Below, in pieces: positions 12,643 through 25,404 of a DNA stretch of 45,000 nt. This DNA comes from Chrysomallon squamiferum. Its lineage: Eukaryota; Mollusca; Gastropoda; Neomphalida; Peltospiridae. The translations under genes and the position numbers were made by a program. The DNA is taken from NCBI GenBank assembly GCA_012295275.1, contig CM022672.1, positions 10,750,404 through 10,795,403 of the forward strand. The letters are read 5' to 3'. Positions within the stretch are counted from its first letter, which is position 1. The number at the start of each line of letters is the position of its first letter. Under the pieces are notes generated by a model that made no database searches, was not told the origin of the DNA, and saw only the letters and a program-made list of their open reading frames with translations.

Positions 12643-12895
12643 ACATGGGTTACTCCCATTAATTAGCAACAAGAATCTGTTATGCATACCTTCCCATAGA
12701 GATAAAAAAAATAGCAAATAACAGTGCCTTTCACAAATCTGGCTGGAACGGGAAATTAACCAGCAGTGTTTCCAAAGAAGAAAAGTATGTACTTCTTACC
12801 TTTCCAAATCTTAATCATAGACTGTGCTGAGTATTGAACCAGCAACTTGATGAAGCTCAGCCATATGATGTAACCATTGAGCAACAGCCTGTTCT
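12643..12895 (-). mobile_element. Decayed tRNA-derived SINE
   Basis: On the minus strand the sequence begins with a tRNA-like head: GCTCAATGGTTAC (box A-like, 12870-12882) and GGTTCAATACTC (box B-like, 12829-12840), about 30 bp apart as in tRNAs. The body contains ttcccgttccagccag and ends near ttgctaattaatgggagt, motifs I associate with molluscan SINEs. It is diverged and not a functional tRNA gene. Confidence 0.5.
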
Positions 12896-13275
12896 AAAAA
12901 ACCTGTTTTTATCTTGACATCAAATTCTATGATTTCGTGGCTCTGTTGAATTTGCCATTATACTGACAAGATAAAATATTCTAATGTGAAGCAGCTGAAT
13001 ATTTGTTTTTTTTAATTTGGTTTTAAGCTATTAAATCAAAAAAAAAAAAACCCTGTAGAATAGATTTCAGTGAAGTGTTTTGTTCTGAAACATCAGCTTT
13101 GTTTGAGCAACAGGACATATTGAGCTGTTTTATGAAAAAACTAAATACTTGTTATTCTAATGCAAAAATCAATCATGAATTCAGTCCTGTTTTCTCTGTG
13201 GGTTTTTGTTTTGTTGTTGCTGTTGTTCATTTGTTTGCTGGAGTATTTTTTATTCTTGTTCTTGTGTTTACTACT

Positions 13276-13318
<43 letters not shown>

Positions 13319-13790
13319 TAATATTTTTTTTATTTATTTATTGGTAGGTTTTTTTTTTAATTATTTATTTGTTGTTCATTTTTTTTTTTTCATTCTGATT
13401 AGAGTTATTTTTTATTTTATTTTTATCTTTTTTGCATGAGTTCTTCATTTTATTTCATTAGTATTTTTTTTTTAAAGGAGATTTATTCAATTAAGTGCTG
13501 TTTATTCTGGTTAGTGTTTGTGTTTTGGAGATATTAAATTGTCAGATTCAATTAATTTCTTTTGATTTCTCTATTTTTTTTATCTCTGTTGTTTTCATTT
13601 TTCTCTTTTTGTCACTACCTTTCTCTTTCTCTCTCTTTCTTCTCTCTATTACTTTCTCTCTTTCTCTCTCTCTCTGTTTGTCTCTCTCTCTCTCTTTCTT
13701 CCTCACAAACAATCCTCATCAAAAGGATTTATTTTTATAATAAACTAAAGAGAACGTTCACTTGTACTTCTCTCTCTCTCTCTCTCACAG

Positions 13791-13968
13791 CCCTGGGAAG
13801 GCTGAAATCACGAAAAAAGATGTGGTGCACCCTGGAGGAGAGCAAACATCAGCTGCAGTATTACAAAGATGGCAGCCGAGCAAGTAACAAGGAGCCAGAG
13901 GGGAGCATCAACCTGAAGGGAGCAGCCATTACTCTAGACCTTGACAATGACAACCAGTTCATCATCAT
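13791..13968 (+). CDS. Coding exon 2: core of the PH domain
   Basis: Encodes residues 18-77, beginning ALGRLKSRKKMWCTL and including SKHQLQYYKD and EPEGSINLKG. These match PH strands beta-2 to beta-4. Lys14, Lys23, Arg25, Lys26 and Lys27 form the basic K-x(n)-K-x-R pattern used by phosphoinositide-binding PH domains between beta-1 and beta-2, so lipid binding is plausible but inferred. The acceptor is tctctctcacag, where a CT microsatellite itself supplies the polypyrimidine tract. The donor is ATCAT followed by gtaggt; codon 77 is split after its second base. GC content is clearly above the surrounding intron. Confidence 0.9.
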
Positions 13969-14739
13969 GTAGGTTTCTACTTAATTTTTTTTATTGTTCT
14001 TGTTGTTAATATAAATTTATTTTATAAATTTTTATCTAATGGTATTAATTCATCATCATGTATGTTTCTATAATATTTTTAACTTATTTTATTTTTCATT
14101 ATTTTTCACACACACACACACACACACATTTCAAAGTTATTAATGTTTATTAATTCATCATTATATATGTTTCTGTAATCATTTTTTGTTGTTGATGTTG
14201 TTGTTGTTTTTGTCAAATGTTTATATTCAAAATAATAATTATTTGTTACATTTTTATAAATTATTTTAACATTTTTCCTAATGTTGTTAATATTTACATT
14301 CATATTTTATAATTATGGAGAGTTATATAAATTTCTGTCTTATTTTATTATGGCAGTCAAAGATTATTGAATGAATTTATACATATACATAAAGATACAT
14401 TCACATATTACCCAGAAAAATAAACTCACATGCTTTATAAGCTATAAAATTAGTATTACTGCCAATATTTTGTTTTCATTTATTCATAAACCCATCTTGA
14501 ACTAATTTTCCTAAGTAATTTACATGTTAAGACAATCACATACGTATATGCAGAGAATAAAGCACACACTTGTAAACTCACACAAACATTCACCATAGAA
14601 ACTTACTCACTAATCTGTAAACAAAAAAAACAAACAAAAAACAATAACACACAAAAACAACTCTCTAATCTCCAACAAGATCAATGAGTCCATTTAGTAG
14701 TCAGAGAGTTGACCTTCACCTTTGACCCACATTTAAAAA

Positions 14740-15110
14740 CCAGCACGGGGTGGGGGGGACCACAGCCTACTTTTCCTGGAGCCTGATTTACATTAACAAC
14801 CTGACATTAGAGATAAACGTAAAGGTGAAGGTCACAGGAATCTACCTGGGAGTTGTACTGACATGTGCAGATAATGTAAGAAATACAAAACACTGTCAGC
14901 TGGACAGTCCCGGCGTGGCCTGGACACACTGTCAGGACACTGACCAGGCCCCCACCTGTGAGTGGACAGAAACGAAGTCGAATTTGACTGCAGCGATAAA
15001 CACCAGCGTCTGCTAGGGTATCTATGGTGACGGAACTGTTTATCCAGTTAGTGCCATGGTGACAAAGCGGTTAATCCAGACGGTTTTACTGCCTACCGAT
15101 ATATAAAACA
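14740..15110. promoter_or_regulatory. GC-richer unique island in intron 2, candidate enhancer
   Basis: About 370 bp stands out by base composition and CpG content from its AT-rich intron. It contains gtgccatggtgacaaag and ctatggtgacgg (imperfect RFX/X-box half sites) and ctggacacactgtcagg. An 88-codon ORF (14750-15016) has no flanking splice sites in gene phase. A regulatory element, an untranslated exon or an old transposon are the options. Confidence 0.3.
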
Positions 15111-16627
15111 AATCGCTTGTGGTATTCAGTCATCATCGATTTTATTAACTGATAAACCTTGATTTGGTTGCTTTCTCTTCTCTACAACACATATTGATAT
15201 CTGATTGATTCGTCACTGAATGTGGTATGAGGTCATAACCATTGCGTCCATTATTTTTTTCATGAATACAGAACAACTGTGCATGCAGTAAATGAAAAAT
15301 GTGATTGTGTTCATTATTTTTTTTTTTTTCATGAATACAAACTCACTTGGTATGCAGCAAAGGAAAACAATTGTGTTCATTATTTTTCATGATATGCAGT
15401 AATGTCCTATTATAGTGTCAAATGTTATTTATTTTTAATTAATCTAATTAATATTTGTACCTGATCAATTCAGTTGTTGTAAACATCATGTTACTGTATT
15501 AAATGCAGGGGCAGATTATGTTTTAAGCAATGGAGGTGGGTTTTCTGAAAACAGTATGTAAAAGTTATGATTTGAAATATGTTTTACAGTGTTTGTCTAT
15601 TCAAAGACTTTGTCATTGCTATCTCTTCACTGATGTTTGCTGCTGTATTCATTGCATTTGCAAACCAAACTGGATGCTATTTGAAGGGTACACACATGCA
15701 GACATTAATTTTTTTTAGTTACTTTTTTCTTCTTCTTCTTCTTTTTTAGATGGGAGGGGTTCCATGCACCTGGGAACCCCCCCATATCCTACCTGTGTAA
15801 AATGTTAATTATGGGTCTGTTGTCAATGAGCATACAGTGAAAACACACTGAACTCATAAATGTTTATTATTAACAGTTGATTAACCTTCTTGAATCCATA
15901 GATAACAAAGCATAAAGAAATATTACACTGTTGTTTTTATTATTTTTAAATCTGTATTGATTTTTTGGGTTATAAATCTGTAAAAAAAAAAAAAAAAAAG
16001 GATTTAATTTGTAATTAGTTTTTATAAATCTGAAATTATTTTTGGTAAATCTGTAATTATTTTTTTTTATTAATTTGTAATTATGTTTTATAAATTTGTA
16101 ATTATTTTTCACAAGTTTGTAATTTTTTTTATGTATATATATCTGTAATTATTTTTCATAAATCTGTATTTATTTATCACAAATTTGAAATTTTTGATTA
16201 AAAATTGGTTATTTTTTTAAAATTGTAATTATTTTTTTATAAAATTATAATTATTTTTTATAAAATTGTAATTATTTTCTTAATAAATCTGAAGTTATTT
16301 TTCATAAATCTGACGATATTTTTTAATAAATTTGTAATTATTTTTCATGACTCTATTATTACAGTCACTCAATTTGACATCAAACTGCTGTATTAACAGT
16401 TGATCAGTCTTCACGAATCTACAATAACCTCAGTGAAATGGTTTCATGTTAAATATTAATTATTTTACACAAATCTATCATTCCGATTTATGTACAGTGA
16501 AATTACACTACTTTAATAATACTTGTTTATTTTTCACAGACTGTCTGTGTAGAATTGTTTCCAGTTTTGTTTTGATGAAGAGTAACAAGTTCAGAGTTCT
16601 AATCCCTTTGCATGCCAGATATCATTC

Positions 16628-16785
16628 TTAATAACTTCATAAAATTGATCTCTAGGGTTTTTTTCATTTTAAGTTAGTCATTATTTTAAAATAAATAAAA
16701 TAATATTATTTTATCTATTTATTCATTTTAAAATAATGACTAACTTAAAAAAAAGATCAGTTTTATTAAGTTATTAATATTTCAA
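16628..16785. mobile_element. Foldback (MITE-like) inverted repeat
   Basis: A perfect 26-bp arm at 16667-16692 is repeated inverted at 16725-16750, and similarity extends outward to about 16628 and 16785 (ttaataacttcataaaattgatct against the complement of gatcagttttattaagttattaat). The arms surround a 32-bp AT centre. No coding capacity. Confidence 0.6.
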
Positions 16786-16996
16786 ACCTGATGGGTCAGC
16801 AAAATATTAACATTTCAGGCAATTTAAATTAAAAAAATTCAAATATTTACCTTAAGTCCAATTTCATATTAACATACGCCCTTGTTTATTTTATAAAATG
16901 AATAACTAACAAAATCTATAAACGACAGAACTGAAATGAATATAATATACATATGAGCACACATGTGTGCATATATATATATATATATATATAATA

Positions 16997-17029
<33 letters not shown>

Positions 17030-17639
17030 ACATACATGTGTCTGTCTGTGTGACCACTTTAATTATATATTTTTTTTATTATTTATGCCGGTGACTATTG
17101 TCACATAGTGCAGAGATAATGAGTTATGATTTGAACTTATATTTCATTCAGATAGCGAGAGAGAGAGAGAGTGAGTTCATGATGAAACTGCCAGCAAATT
17201 CTGTTAATATCTTTTCGAAGATATTTCAAAGAAAAACCAAAGAAATTTATTACAACTGAAGCAGAATATTGGAAAATTAATTTCATCTGCAAGTAGAAAA
17301 TGCAGGCAACGTTTGCATGCGACTATAGCTACACGCTACACTCATTTCATTTTCTCTTTATTTTCACATAAAAGAATGGCAAGAAAAATTCATTTAATCA
17401 AGAACATGCTTTCAGGCAAAATATTATATTAATAAAGTTGGACATTTTTTTTTTTTTTATTATCTATTTTTCTAACTCTTTCCTTATTCAGTACTGATTC
17501 TAAAAATATCTTCTTTTTGATTTTATCTTTCAATTTGCAAGAAAATCTTGTTTATAAGGAAGAGGAAAACATTTTTTCTTTTTAAATATATAGTCAGTGG
17601 TCTAAACTTTTTTTTTTACTAGCAACAAGATATTCTTAA

Positions 17640-17910
17640 TATACACCATCACATAGACAGGATAGTATACACCTAGCTCTTGTAATTACAAAGAGTTGTA
17701 CTTGAAAACACTTTACAAAGCAGTCTGCAACTCCCTAGTTAAAGCACCACTGCAGGTTATGCACATTAATCCTCTTAAATGTACTTAAAGAGTTTTTTCC
17801 CATTCCAACCAACCATCTCGTAATCAGAATGTTGTGGTATGTGCCATCCTGTTAATGGCATAATATGGTTATAAAAGATTCTTGCTGCTAATTGGAAAAA
17901 TCTTAATTAA
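17640..17910. mobile_element. Two SINE-like fragments in opposite orientation
   Basis: catagacaggatagtatacacc at 17652 is an approximate reverse complement of ggtatgtgccatcctgttaatg at 17836. The second fragment continues into ataaaagattcttgctgcta (17871). The pair resembles head-to-head pieces of one molluscan dispersed repeat. A further piece, catagacaggagagcatacacc, lies at 25159. Confidence 0.45.
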
Positions 17911-18285
17911 GTAACAAATATTAAATGTTTTACCAGTCAAAGTTAATCCATCATGTAAGTGTTTCATTAAAAAAAATAATAATAAAAAAAAAAAAAAAAT
18001 GTATACCTTTCTTTTTAGATTTTTATTTTACTAGATTTTGCACCTACATATATGAAGTATATGAATCAAAAGATGTAGACTGTAATCAGTATTTCCCCAA
18101 AGTTATGATACAATAAACAAAATTAAGGTTATGTTATCTGTAAAACAAATAAAGTGGGTTTATTGAAACTGCAATATTTAATGGTTTAGTGACTACTGAC
18201 TCAGTCTTTATATAATATTTGCTTTTCTCAGAATAATGAGAGCTTCTCTTTATTATATTATTATTTATTATTGTTATTATTACTG

Positions 18286-18335
18286 TTGTTGTTGTTGTTG
18301 TTATTATTATTATTATTATTCACTGTTGTTGTTGC

Positions 18336-18379
<44 letters not shown>

Positions 18380-18469
18380 GAATTTTTATTGATTTTATGA
18401 AAATGATTATATTATTATGTGTGGTTATAAAACATTTATATGTGTGTCTGTGCATGTATACATATATAG

Positions 18470-18516
<47 letters not shown>
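18286..18516. repeat. TTG/CTG and CA microsatellites
   Basis: Mixed TTG, TTA and CTG triplets at 18286-18378, then a CA run at 18472-18516. ORFs with poly-Ala, poly-Leu or poly-Asn here are repeat artefacts. Confidence 0.93.
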
Positions 18517-18519
<3 letters not shown>

Positions 18520-19688
18520 TTACACACCTACATGCAAATAAACCACACCATACAAAATAAACTAAGACATCAACATTTTAAAACTAATCAATATGGAGAC
18601 ACTAAAAAAACACTGTATCAGCAAATTCAAACAAACCACACACTACCTACCACTATGTATTCATCCTCTCCTCAGTTTTATTGACAGTTTTGTTTGTAAC
18701 CAGGCGGCCAGCACAATCGTGCAAATATTAGCATTTACCCATCTCTTTCCTGTGTCGTTTAGTTTTCTTATTTTGAAAACTATTTACCACATCTCTCACT
18801 TCCTAAATGCATTATCCTTTGGAGATTATTTCTGTTTGCGTCACGGTGGGCTTTGAAATAGCTTCTCCTTCATCTCAGTGACTAGCCAGACACCACAGTT
18901 ATGTCAGAGAGGTGAGGTGGGAATTAGGATTCTAACTTGTTAATGTGTTTATCTGCAACACTGAGAATGTCATCTGTGTGTGTGTTTGGTCTCTGAAGAG
19001 TGTGAAGTTGACATGTAGTAGTGATGGTGTTGCTGTTGTATTTTATTCTATTTACTGTTGTTGTTGTTGTTGGATTTGTTCATAAATAATGTACAGCAAG
19101 TGAGAGAAAAAAGGAGGATGGTGTTTTTTGTGTTACTTAGAAATATGTTACAAAAATATCATCAAATAAAACATAAAGCAGTTTTAAATACCAGACAAAG
19201 TAAAAGTTTTTTTTTAACTGTTAATAAACCTTTTTTCTGTTATTGTTCTGAACTTCAAGATACAGAGTTCCTAAATGTTTTTTAATTTGTTTTTTTTTCA
19301 TGCAGTAAAGTTGATGTATGAAACTAAGACATAAATAAAGTTAATATTTTAATGTACAAAGACTGTGTAATTATGTAAGTAAGGGAAAATGATCCCAAAA
19401 AAACCCCAACCCCCCCAGCTTTTAGTACAGTAAGGGTGTCCTAACTTGAAAGTCATAAACTTCACATAAAAATATCAGTTTTCTCCTGCAGTCATGAAAC
19501 TGAATAATGAAAGCAGTTATTTTTAGCTTTCTGTACAACCACCTGTCACCTATCAATAAACCATAATAAAGTAACCAACACAAACACTCTACACAGGCTG
19601 CTTCTCTTACTTCTCACTTTTTTTTCTCACTACTTTAGTTTATCATCCCTACTTCAGTTTGTCATCCCTACTGTATTTATTTCTTGAC

Positions 19689-19832
<144 letters not shown>

Positions 19833-20258
19833 AAAGTAACCTACAAAACTAATGCAATGGGCTACTCCTAATATTGCACCTAACCGTTCTGAGTGAGGGA
19901 CACAATCAAAATAGGTCAGACTAACCTAGAACTGCTCTGCTGACTGCCATTGATCTGCAGATTATGAGGCGAAACAGCTGTTTGTGGCTTTACGGAATTA
20001 ATATATCGATGGATAAAACTTTGGTGGTGTTGTCGCGAGGACAACAGTTGGCTGTTTTCATTAGTCTGGACACACTGGCGTGACCTTGAAGAAGTTTCAG
20101 CGCTTGCTGGATTGGGAAATTAGTGATTTTTTTTTTTTTTTTTTTAGTAGTTTTGTCCGTTATTGGTGTCAGTTGAGTTTATATTCTCGTTCTTGCACGA
20201 TTAGAAAAGTGGAGTTTTACGATATGTTTTCTTCTGTTGAAGTGATGTATCATAATAT

Positions 20259-20260
<2 letters not shown>

Positions 20261-20321
<61 letters not shown>

Positions 20322-20515
20322 GTGTGTGTGTGTGTGTGTTGTCACAATATACCATTCTAAAAAACTAAACCAAAAAACACAGATTATAGCCCACCCCAAA
20401 AAAAATCCAGCAATAAAATAATAGGAACAAGAAGATTCATAAAATTATTTTTAATAATTTTTTTTTTTTTTTATAGACTATTATTATTTTTTTTTTTTTT
20501 TTTTAATATTATTAT

Positions 20516-20548
<33 letters not shown>
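20261..20548. repeat. GT run and poly-T tracts
   Basis: GT run at 20261-20340 with one interruption; poly-T interrupted by ATTATT at 20458-20548. Confidence 0.93.
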
Positions 20549-20551
<3 letters not shown>

Positions 20552-21198
20552 GTAATATAGCATTATTGATTAAGTGTTGGAGAAAATATCTTTTGTTTCA
20601 TGGTTAATTTTGTATTCGTTACTGCTATTTTTATTTATTTTACTCATGTGTAGTCATGTTCTTATTGATTTCACTGACATTCACAAAGATTACACAGCAA
20701 AACAAAAGAGTTCTTCAGTGACAACAATTTATTTGTTATTTGTGTGGCAGCATTGGATAACCATCAGATGTCGTGCAATGTAATTTTGAGTTACAGCCTG
20801 TTAATGCAGTCCAATGCAGCAACAGATCAATTTTTGTCACCATAAATAGTTTTGAAAACATCTCGACCTTCATGACTTATTAATGGGTTTTTTGCTGAAA
20901 TGAGTTAATAAAATATGTTCTTTGTGGGGTTTTTTGTGTGATCTGTCAAAATCTGAATTAATGCTAAAACTATGCCCTTATTTTGGCAAGATTCATCTAA
21001 AATCTCTGATGTTGCACCTCTGTGCATCACTTATCTGTAGAATGTGGATTGTTTTAGTCCATTAAAACCTGAGTTTTGAAAATTTTCACCAGGTGACTGG
21101 TTATCCTATGCTGCTTCACATTTTTTTAAATTGTCTTTTAAGAGAAAAACTAGTAATTAAACACTGAAAAAGTAATTTTAAACAATACATATATCTAT

Positions 21199-21434
<236 letters not shown>

Positions 21435-21479
21435 TTTTGTGTTGTTGTTTTATTACAATTTATTTTTTTGTTATTTCAG

Positions 21480-21552
21480 AAATGATGGCAAGGGGTATGA
21501 GTTGATGGCTGAAAACCATGAATCCATGATGATCTGGTTGCTGGCATTGCAG
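21480..21552 (+). CDS. Coding exon 3: PH-domain C-terminal strands and helix
   Basis: Encodes I77 then NDGKGYELMAENHESMM and IWLLALQ (residues 78-101). YELMAENHESMMIWLLALQ is the last PH strand followed by the C-terminal helix, with the almost invariant helix tryptophan at residue 96. The acceptor is gttatttcag and the donor CAG followed by gtcagt. The first base completes codon 77 and the exon ends in phase 0. A roughly 120-bp GA run stops only about 48 bp upstream of the acceptor. Confidence 0.9.
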
Positions 21553-22067
21553 GTCAGTAATAATTAAATTATTTGTTTTATTATATTCTTTGTCCATTTC
21601 CTATTACTGTGGATCATAAATAATGGGATGGATGAAAAGTTTATAGCATTTATAAAGTGAAATTCAAAGATAGTATTCAGATATTTGTTCACAGGTCTAT
21701 TCAACCATGTATGTGCCATTTGTTCCACCTTTCAGAATATGTATAAACGCCACATATATGAAATGAAATTACATGCTGAAACATGACCTGTAGGAAAAAT
21801 GCTACAAACCTTTGTTCAAATCCAGTATTTAAGAACTGTTGTTATTGTTCAAAAGGCAAATCATTACTGATACTGATAGAGTTAAATATGTTTTCAAATT
21901 GTTCCTCTGTTCCATAAATACTGCAAAATCTGGAATAGATAGAATCTAGTTTTATAATTTTTAGCTGGATGATTGAGAACAAGAGTTATCTGCCCCCCCA
22001 AACAAATAAGAATTTAGACAAATAATGAAGGCTGATGATAAGATACATCAGTGCCTTTATTTTCAAA

Positions 22068-22510
22068 CCAAGTCAGTCACATTTAACTGTACCCATGAAC
22101 AACTTTTTGTCATTGGTTAATAATTTAATAATTTTAACACTGATTATCTCAAAAACTATGTGTTCTAAAAAATAAGAATTCAAATAATATTACAGTGATA
22201 GTAACAAATACAACACATCAATGTTATAATGTTTTAACCAAGCCAGGCACATTCAACTGTACCCACAAACAACTTTCAGGTACCTGTTAATACTGTTATA
22301 TAGTTTAATAGCTTTAACATTGATTATCTCAAAGACTATGCTTTCAAAGAAATAACAATTTCTATAATACAAGACAGTTGATGTATCAGTACCATAATCA
22401 TCTAATCTCATTTATCTGTGTCCATGAATAACTTTATGTTACCTGTTAATACTTCAATATTATTAACTAACTTCCACACTATTTATCTCAAAAATCTATG
22501 TTCTGTGAGT
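22068..22510. repeat. Diverged tandem repeat, about 170 bp, three copies
   Basis: Each copy carries a version of actgtacccatgaacaactt, then a ttacctgttaatact-type segment, then gattatctcaaaaactatg. Copies start near 22068, 22240 and 22400; the third is shortened. Confidence 0.75.
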
Positions 22511-23039
22511 AAAAGTGACACAAGATGGTTGTAATCATCTCTGCTGTTACTGGATGCTTCTGGAGATCTGAGATTGGTAATTTACACTGGATCCTTGTCA
22601 AACATGCTGGTTATAAGCACTGCAGTTTTTAATGTTAATTCTGTGACTTGTGTTTCACAAAGGAGTCGTATCTCAACAGATTTCTGTCCACTCTAGATTT
22701 CACCTTTAAGGGAAAAGCATACTGTGTTTTTATGGCTTAAAATTGTGAACTGACATATTGTTAACAAACACTAAACTTTTATTAATGAAAAAAATTAATA
22801 GTGAGTGACTGCATTCAGTAGATTTGTAATTCTCTGACAAACAGTAACAATTTTATGTGAATGTAAATTGATTTTTTGAATCCCTGTAAATAATGAGATG
22901 AAGGTTTATCATTTATTTTTCTTAGAGCACCTGTCTATTTACATTTTGTAAACTTATTTTATTTATTTCTGGCAACCAGTTTCATACAAAATAAAATACA
23001 TCAGTATAAGAGGCAAGAAAATTTACATTAATTTTATTT

Positions 23040-23400
23040 TTAGTTTCCAAAATTCTTCTGACTCTTTTCGATTTTCAAATTTTTTTTTTGCTAACTAAAA
23101 TTTATTATTCTATTTAGTATATTATCAGTGAAAACAATCACCCTTATTAAAAAACAACATTGTTTATCACCATTGTAAAACAATAGAAACAAAACATGTA
23201 TCTTAGATTTAGAAAAAAAAAATTTTACATACATTTTCTATGCATGTTTTTTTCAATTTGTTTTTTCTTGCTAACCAAAATTTATTATTCTATTTAGTAT
23301 ATTATCAAAGTGAACAGTCACCCTTATAAATAAACACCACTGTACATCAACATTATAAAATAATAGACAACAAAACATGTATATTACACTTTTAAAAAAA
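23040..23400. repeat. Tandem repeat, about 180 bp, two copies
   Basis: tttattattctatttagtat begins at 23101 and again at 23281, with similar sequence around it (tcacccttat, aacaaaacatgtat). A weaker relative may lie just upstream near 22970. Confidence 0.8.
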
Positions 23401-23979
23401 ATATTTTTAATTAACAATCTATGTACGTATTCTCTCGACGTCGTGACTTCCTTGCATAGTATATTTGATCATTTTTATAAAGTAAACATCTGTTGCTTGG
23501 CTTGGGCCAGTAAAATTCAATTTTCTGTTTGTCATAATAACTGTTTAATTGCTGGAGGCAACATAAAACTTGATCAGTCTGTGGCTGCTTGGTGAGGGAG
23601 GCAGGTTCAGAAATGTGTCATGATGGCTTCCTGTCCTTCACTTCACACTATCACTGTCTGTCAGTTTACTCACGTCGCGTGGACACCCAAGGTAGGTTTG
23701 TTCGTTAGTATGTTATGTGCAGGTGCAGAGGATGAAAACAAAAATGTGCATTTATGATGTGTGCATGCAAAGGCATATGAATCCAAAAAAAAGCAAGCAT
23801 GATTATATAAGTACATTAATAGACATGTATGAATATTTTGTTAGTCTGATTGGAGTCTGCACAGAGAGAGAGTATTCAGGAATACATCACACGGAACTGA
23901 CAAACGTCAGATGTCACTGTCTTCAACAACACCATCACTACTCAGCAACCAAGACAAAGTTAGAAAACATTGCTCAGTA

Positions 23980-24615
23980 ACATACATACATACATACACC
24001 CTCATATACATACATAATCACACACATACACACACACTCATATACATACACACACACATATACATACATACATACACACATACACACACACACATATACA
24101 TACATACATACATACACACACACATTCATATACATACACACACACACTCATACACATACATACATACATATACACACATAAACATACATACACACATACA
24201 TACATACACACACACATACACACACATACACACACATATACATACATACACACATAAACACACACTCATATACATATACATACATACATATACACACATA
24301 ATACACACATATACATACACACATACATATATACATACACATACATACACACATACATACATACACACACATACACACACACATACACACATACATACAC
24401 ACACACACACACACACATACATACATACATACACACATATACACACATACATACATACACACATACATACATATACACAGATACACACACATACAAACAT
24501 ACACACATACATACACACACATACATACACACATACATACATACACACACATACACATACACACACACAAATATACACACATACACACATACACACATAC
24601 ACACATACATACATA
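23980..24615. repeat. Long TACA/CA compound microsatellite
   Basis: About 635 bp of CA and TACA units. A 247-codon frame and several minus-strand frames are open only because the repeat lacks stops. Confidence 0.96.
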
Positions 24616-24737
24616 CTTTGTGCCAGTGCATTCCCAAATATTGTCTATGTGTAGAGTCTAATCAGATGTACATAAGACAGAGACTATTCAAAATTCTAAA
24701 ATACACAGACACACACACACAGACACATAAATACATG

Positions 24738-24775
<38 letters not shown>

Positions 24776-25359
24776 TACATACATAAAATAAAAAATTATA
24801 ATTAATGGTTCAACATTTAGAATAATTAAACAACGTGACTTTTAACTGTTTTGCATGGTAAAAACAAATTAACAAGAAGTTATGTAACAAAACTGAAACA
24901 AGCTGTTGTTCAGAGTAAAAAACACTTTTGTCCATAATTTGAAAAGCGTATAGTTTAGGAATCCAGGGACAAATATGATAGTACCAGTTTTATATCAGAG
25001 TGAGTAAGTGAGTCAAGGCTATCTTGTGATGTTTATAGACTCACATGAAATTACTTCTAATTAGTTCTGCTATGAAACAGTGTGATTCAGTTACGTGAAG
25101 AAATATATGGGTTTTTTGTTTATGTTAAGCATCAAATGATTGTTTATATGAACCTACTCATAGACAGGAGAGCATACACCAAGACTTTGGATAAATGAAT
25201 CACAGTGCACTTGTTGGAAAGTCATATGGCTGAAATGGAGTACATATTTTTTTTTTTTTTATTGTAACTGAATTCTGTGGATACAATTTGCAGATATTGT
25301 CAAAAAATACTTCATGGGAAGAATGAAATAACATAATAAATTATTTGACCTTTATATGT

Positions 25360-25404
<45 letters not shown>

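Larger units (their letters stand above)
9199..13790 (+). other. Intron 1
   Basis: 4592 bp. Contents: TTA repeat (about 9281-9321), a possible dispersed element (about 9740-10330), GA run (10666-10690), TTG/TTA array (10855-11013), a unique stretch with E-box and ATTA-type sites (11030-11290), the SINE-core minisatellite (11410-12300), a decayed SINE (12643-12895), poly-T (13280-13317) and CT-rich sequence running into the acceptor. Confidence 0.75.

Noticed and set aside
12829-12882. Functional tRNA gene
   Set aside because: Box A and B similarity is imperfect and no complete acceptor stem is apparent; a SINE head explains it better.
14750-15016. 88-codon ORF in the GC-richer island
   Set aside because: No signal peptide or domain pattern that I recognise, no polyadenylation or splice context, and no phase link to the gene. 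Kept only as part of the island finding.
23911-24654. 247-codon + strand ORF and overlapping minus-strand ORFs
   Set aside because: They are translations of a 635-bp TACA array; the composition is that of the repeat only.
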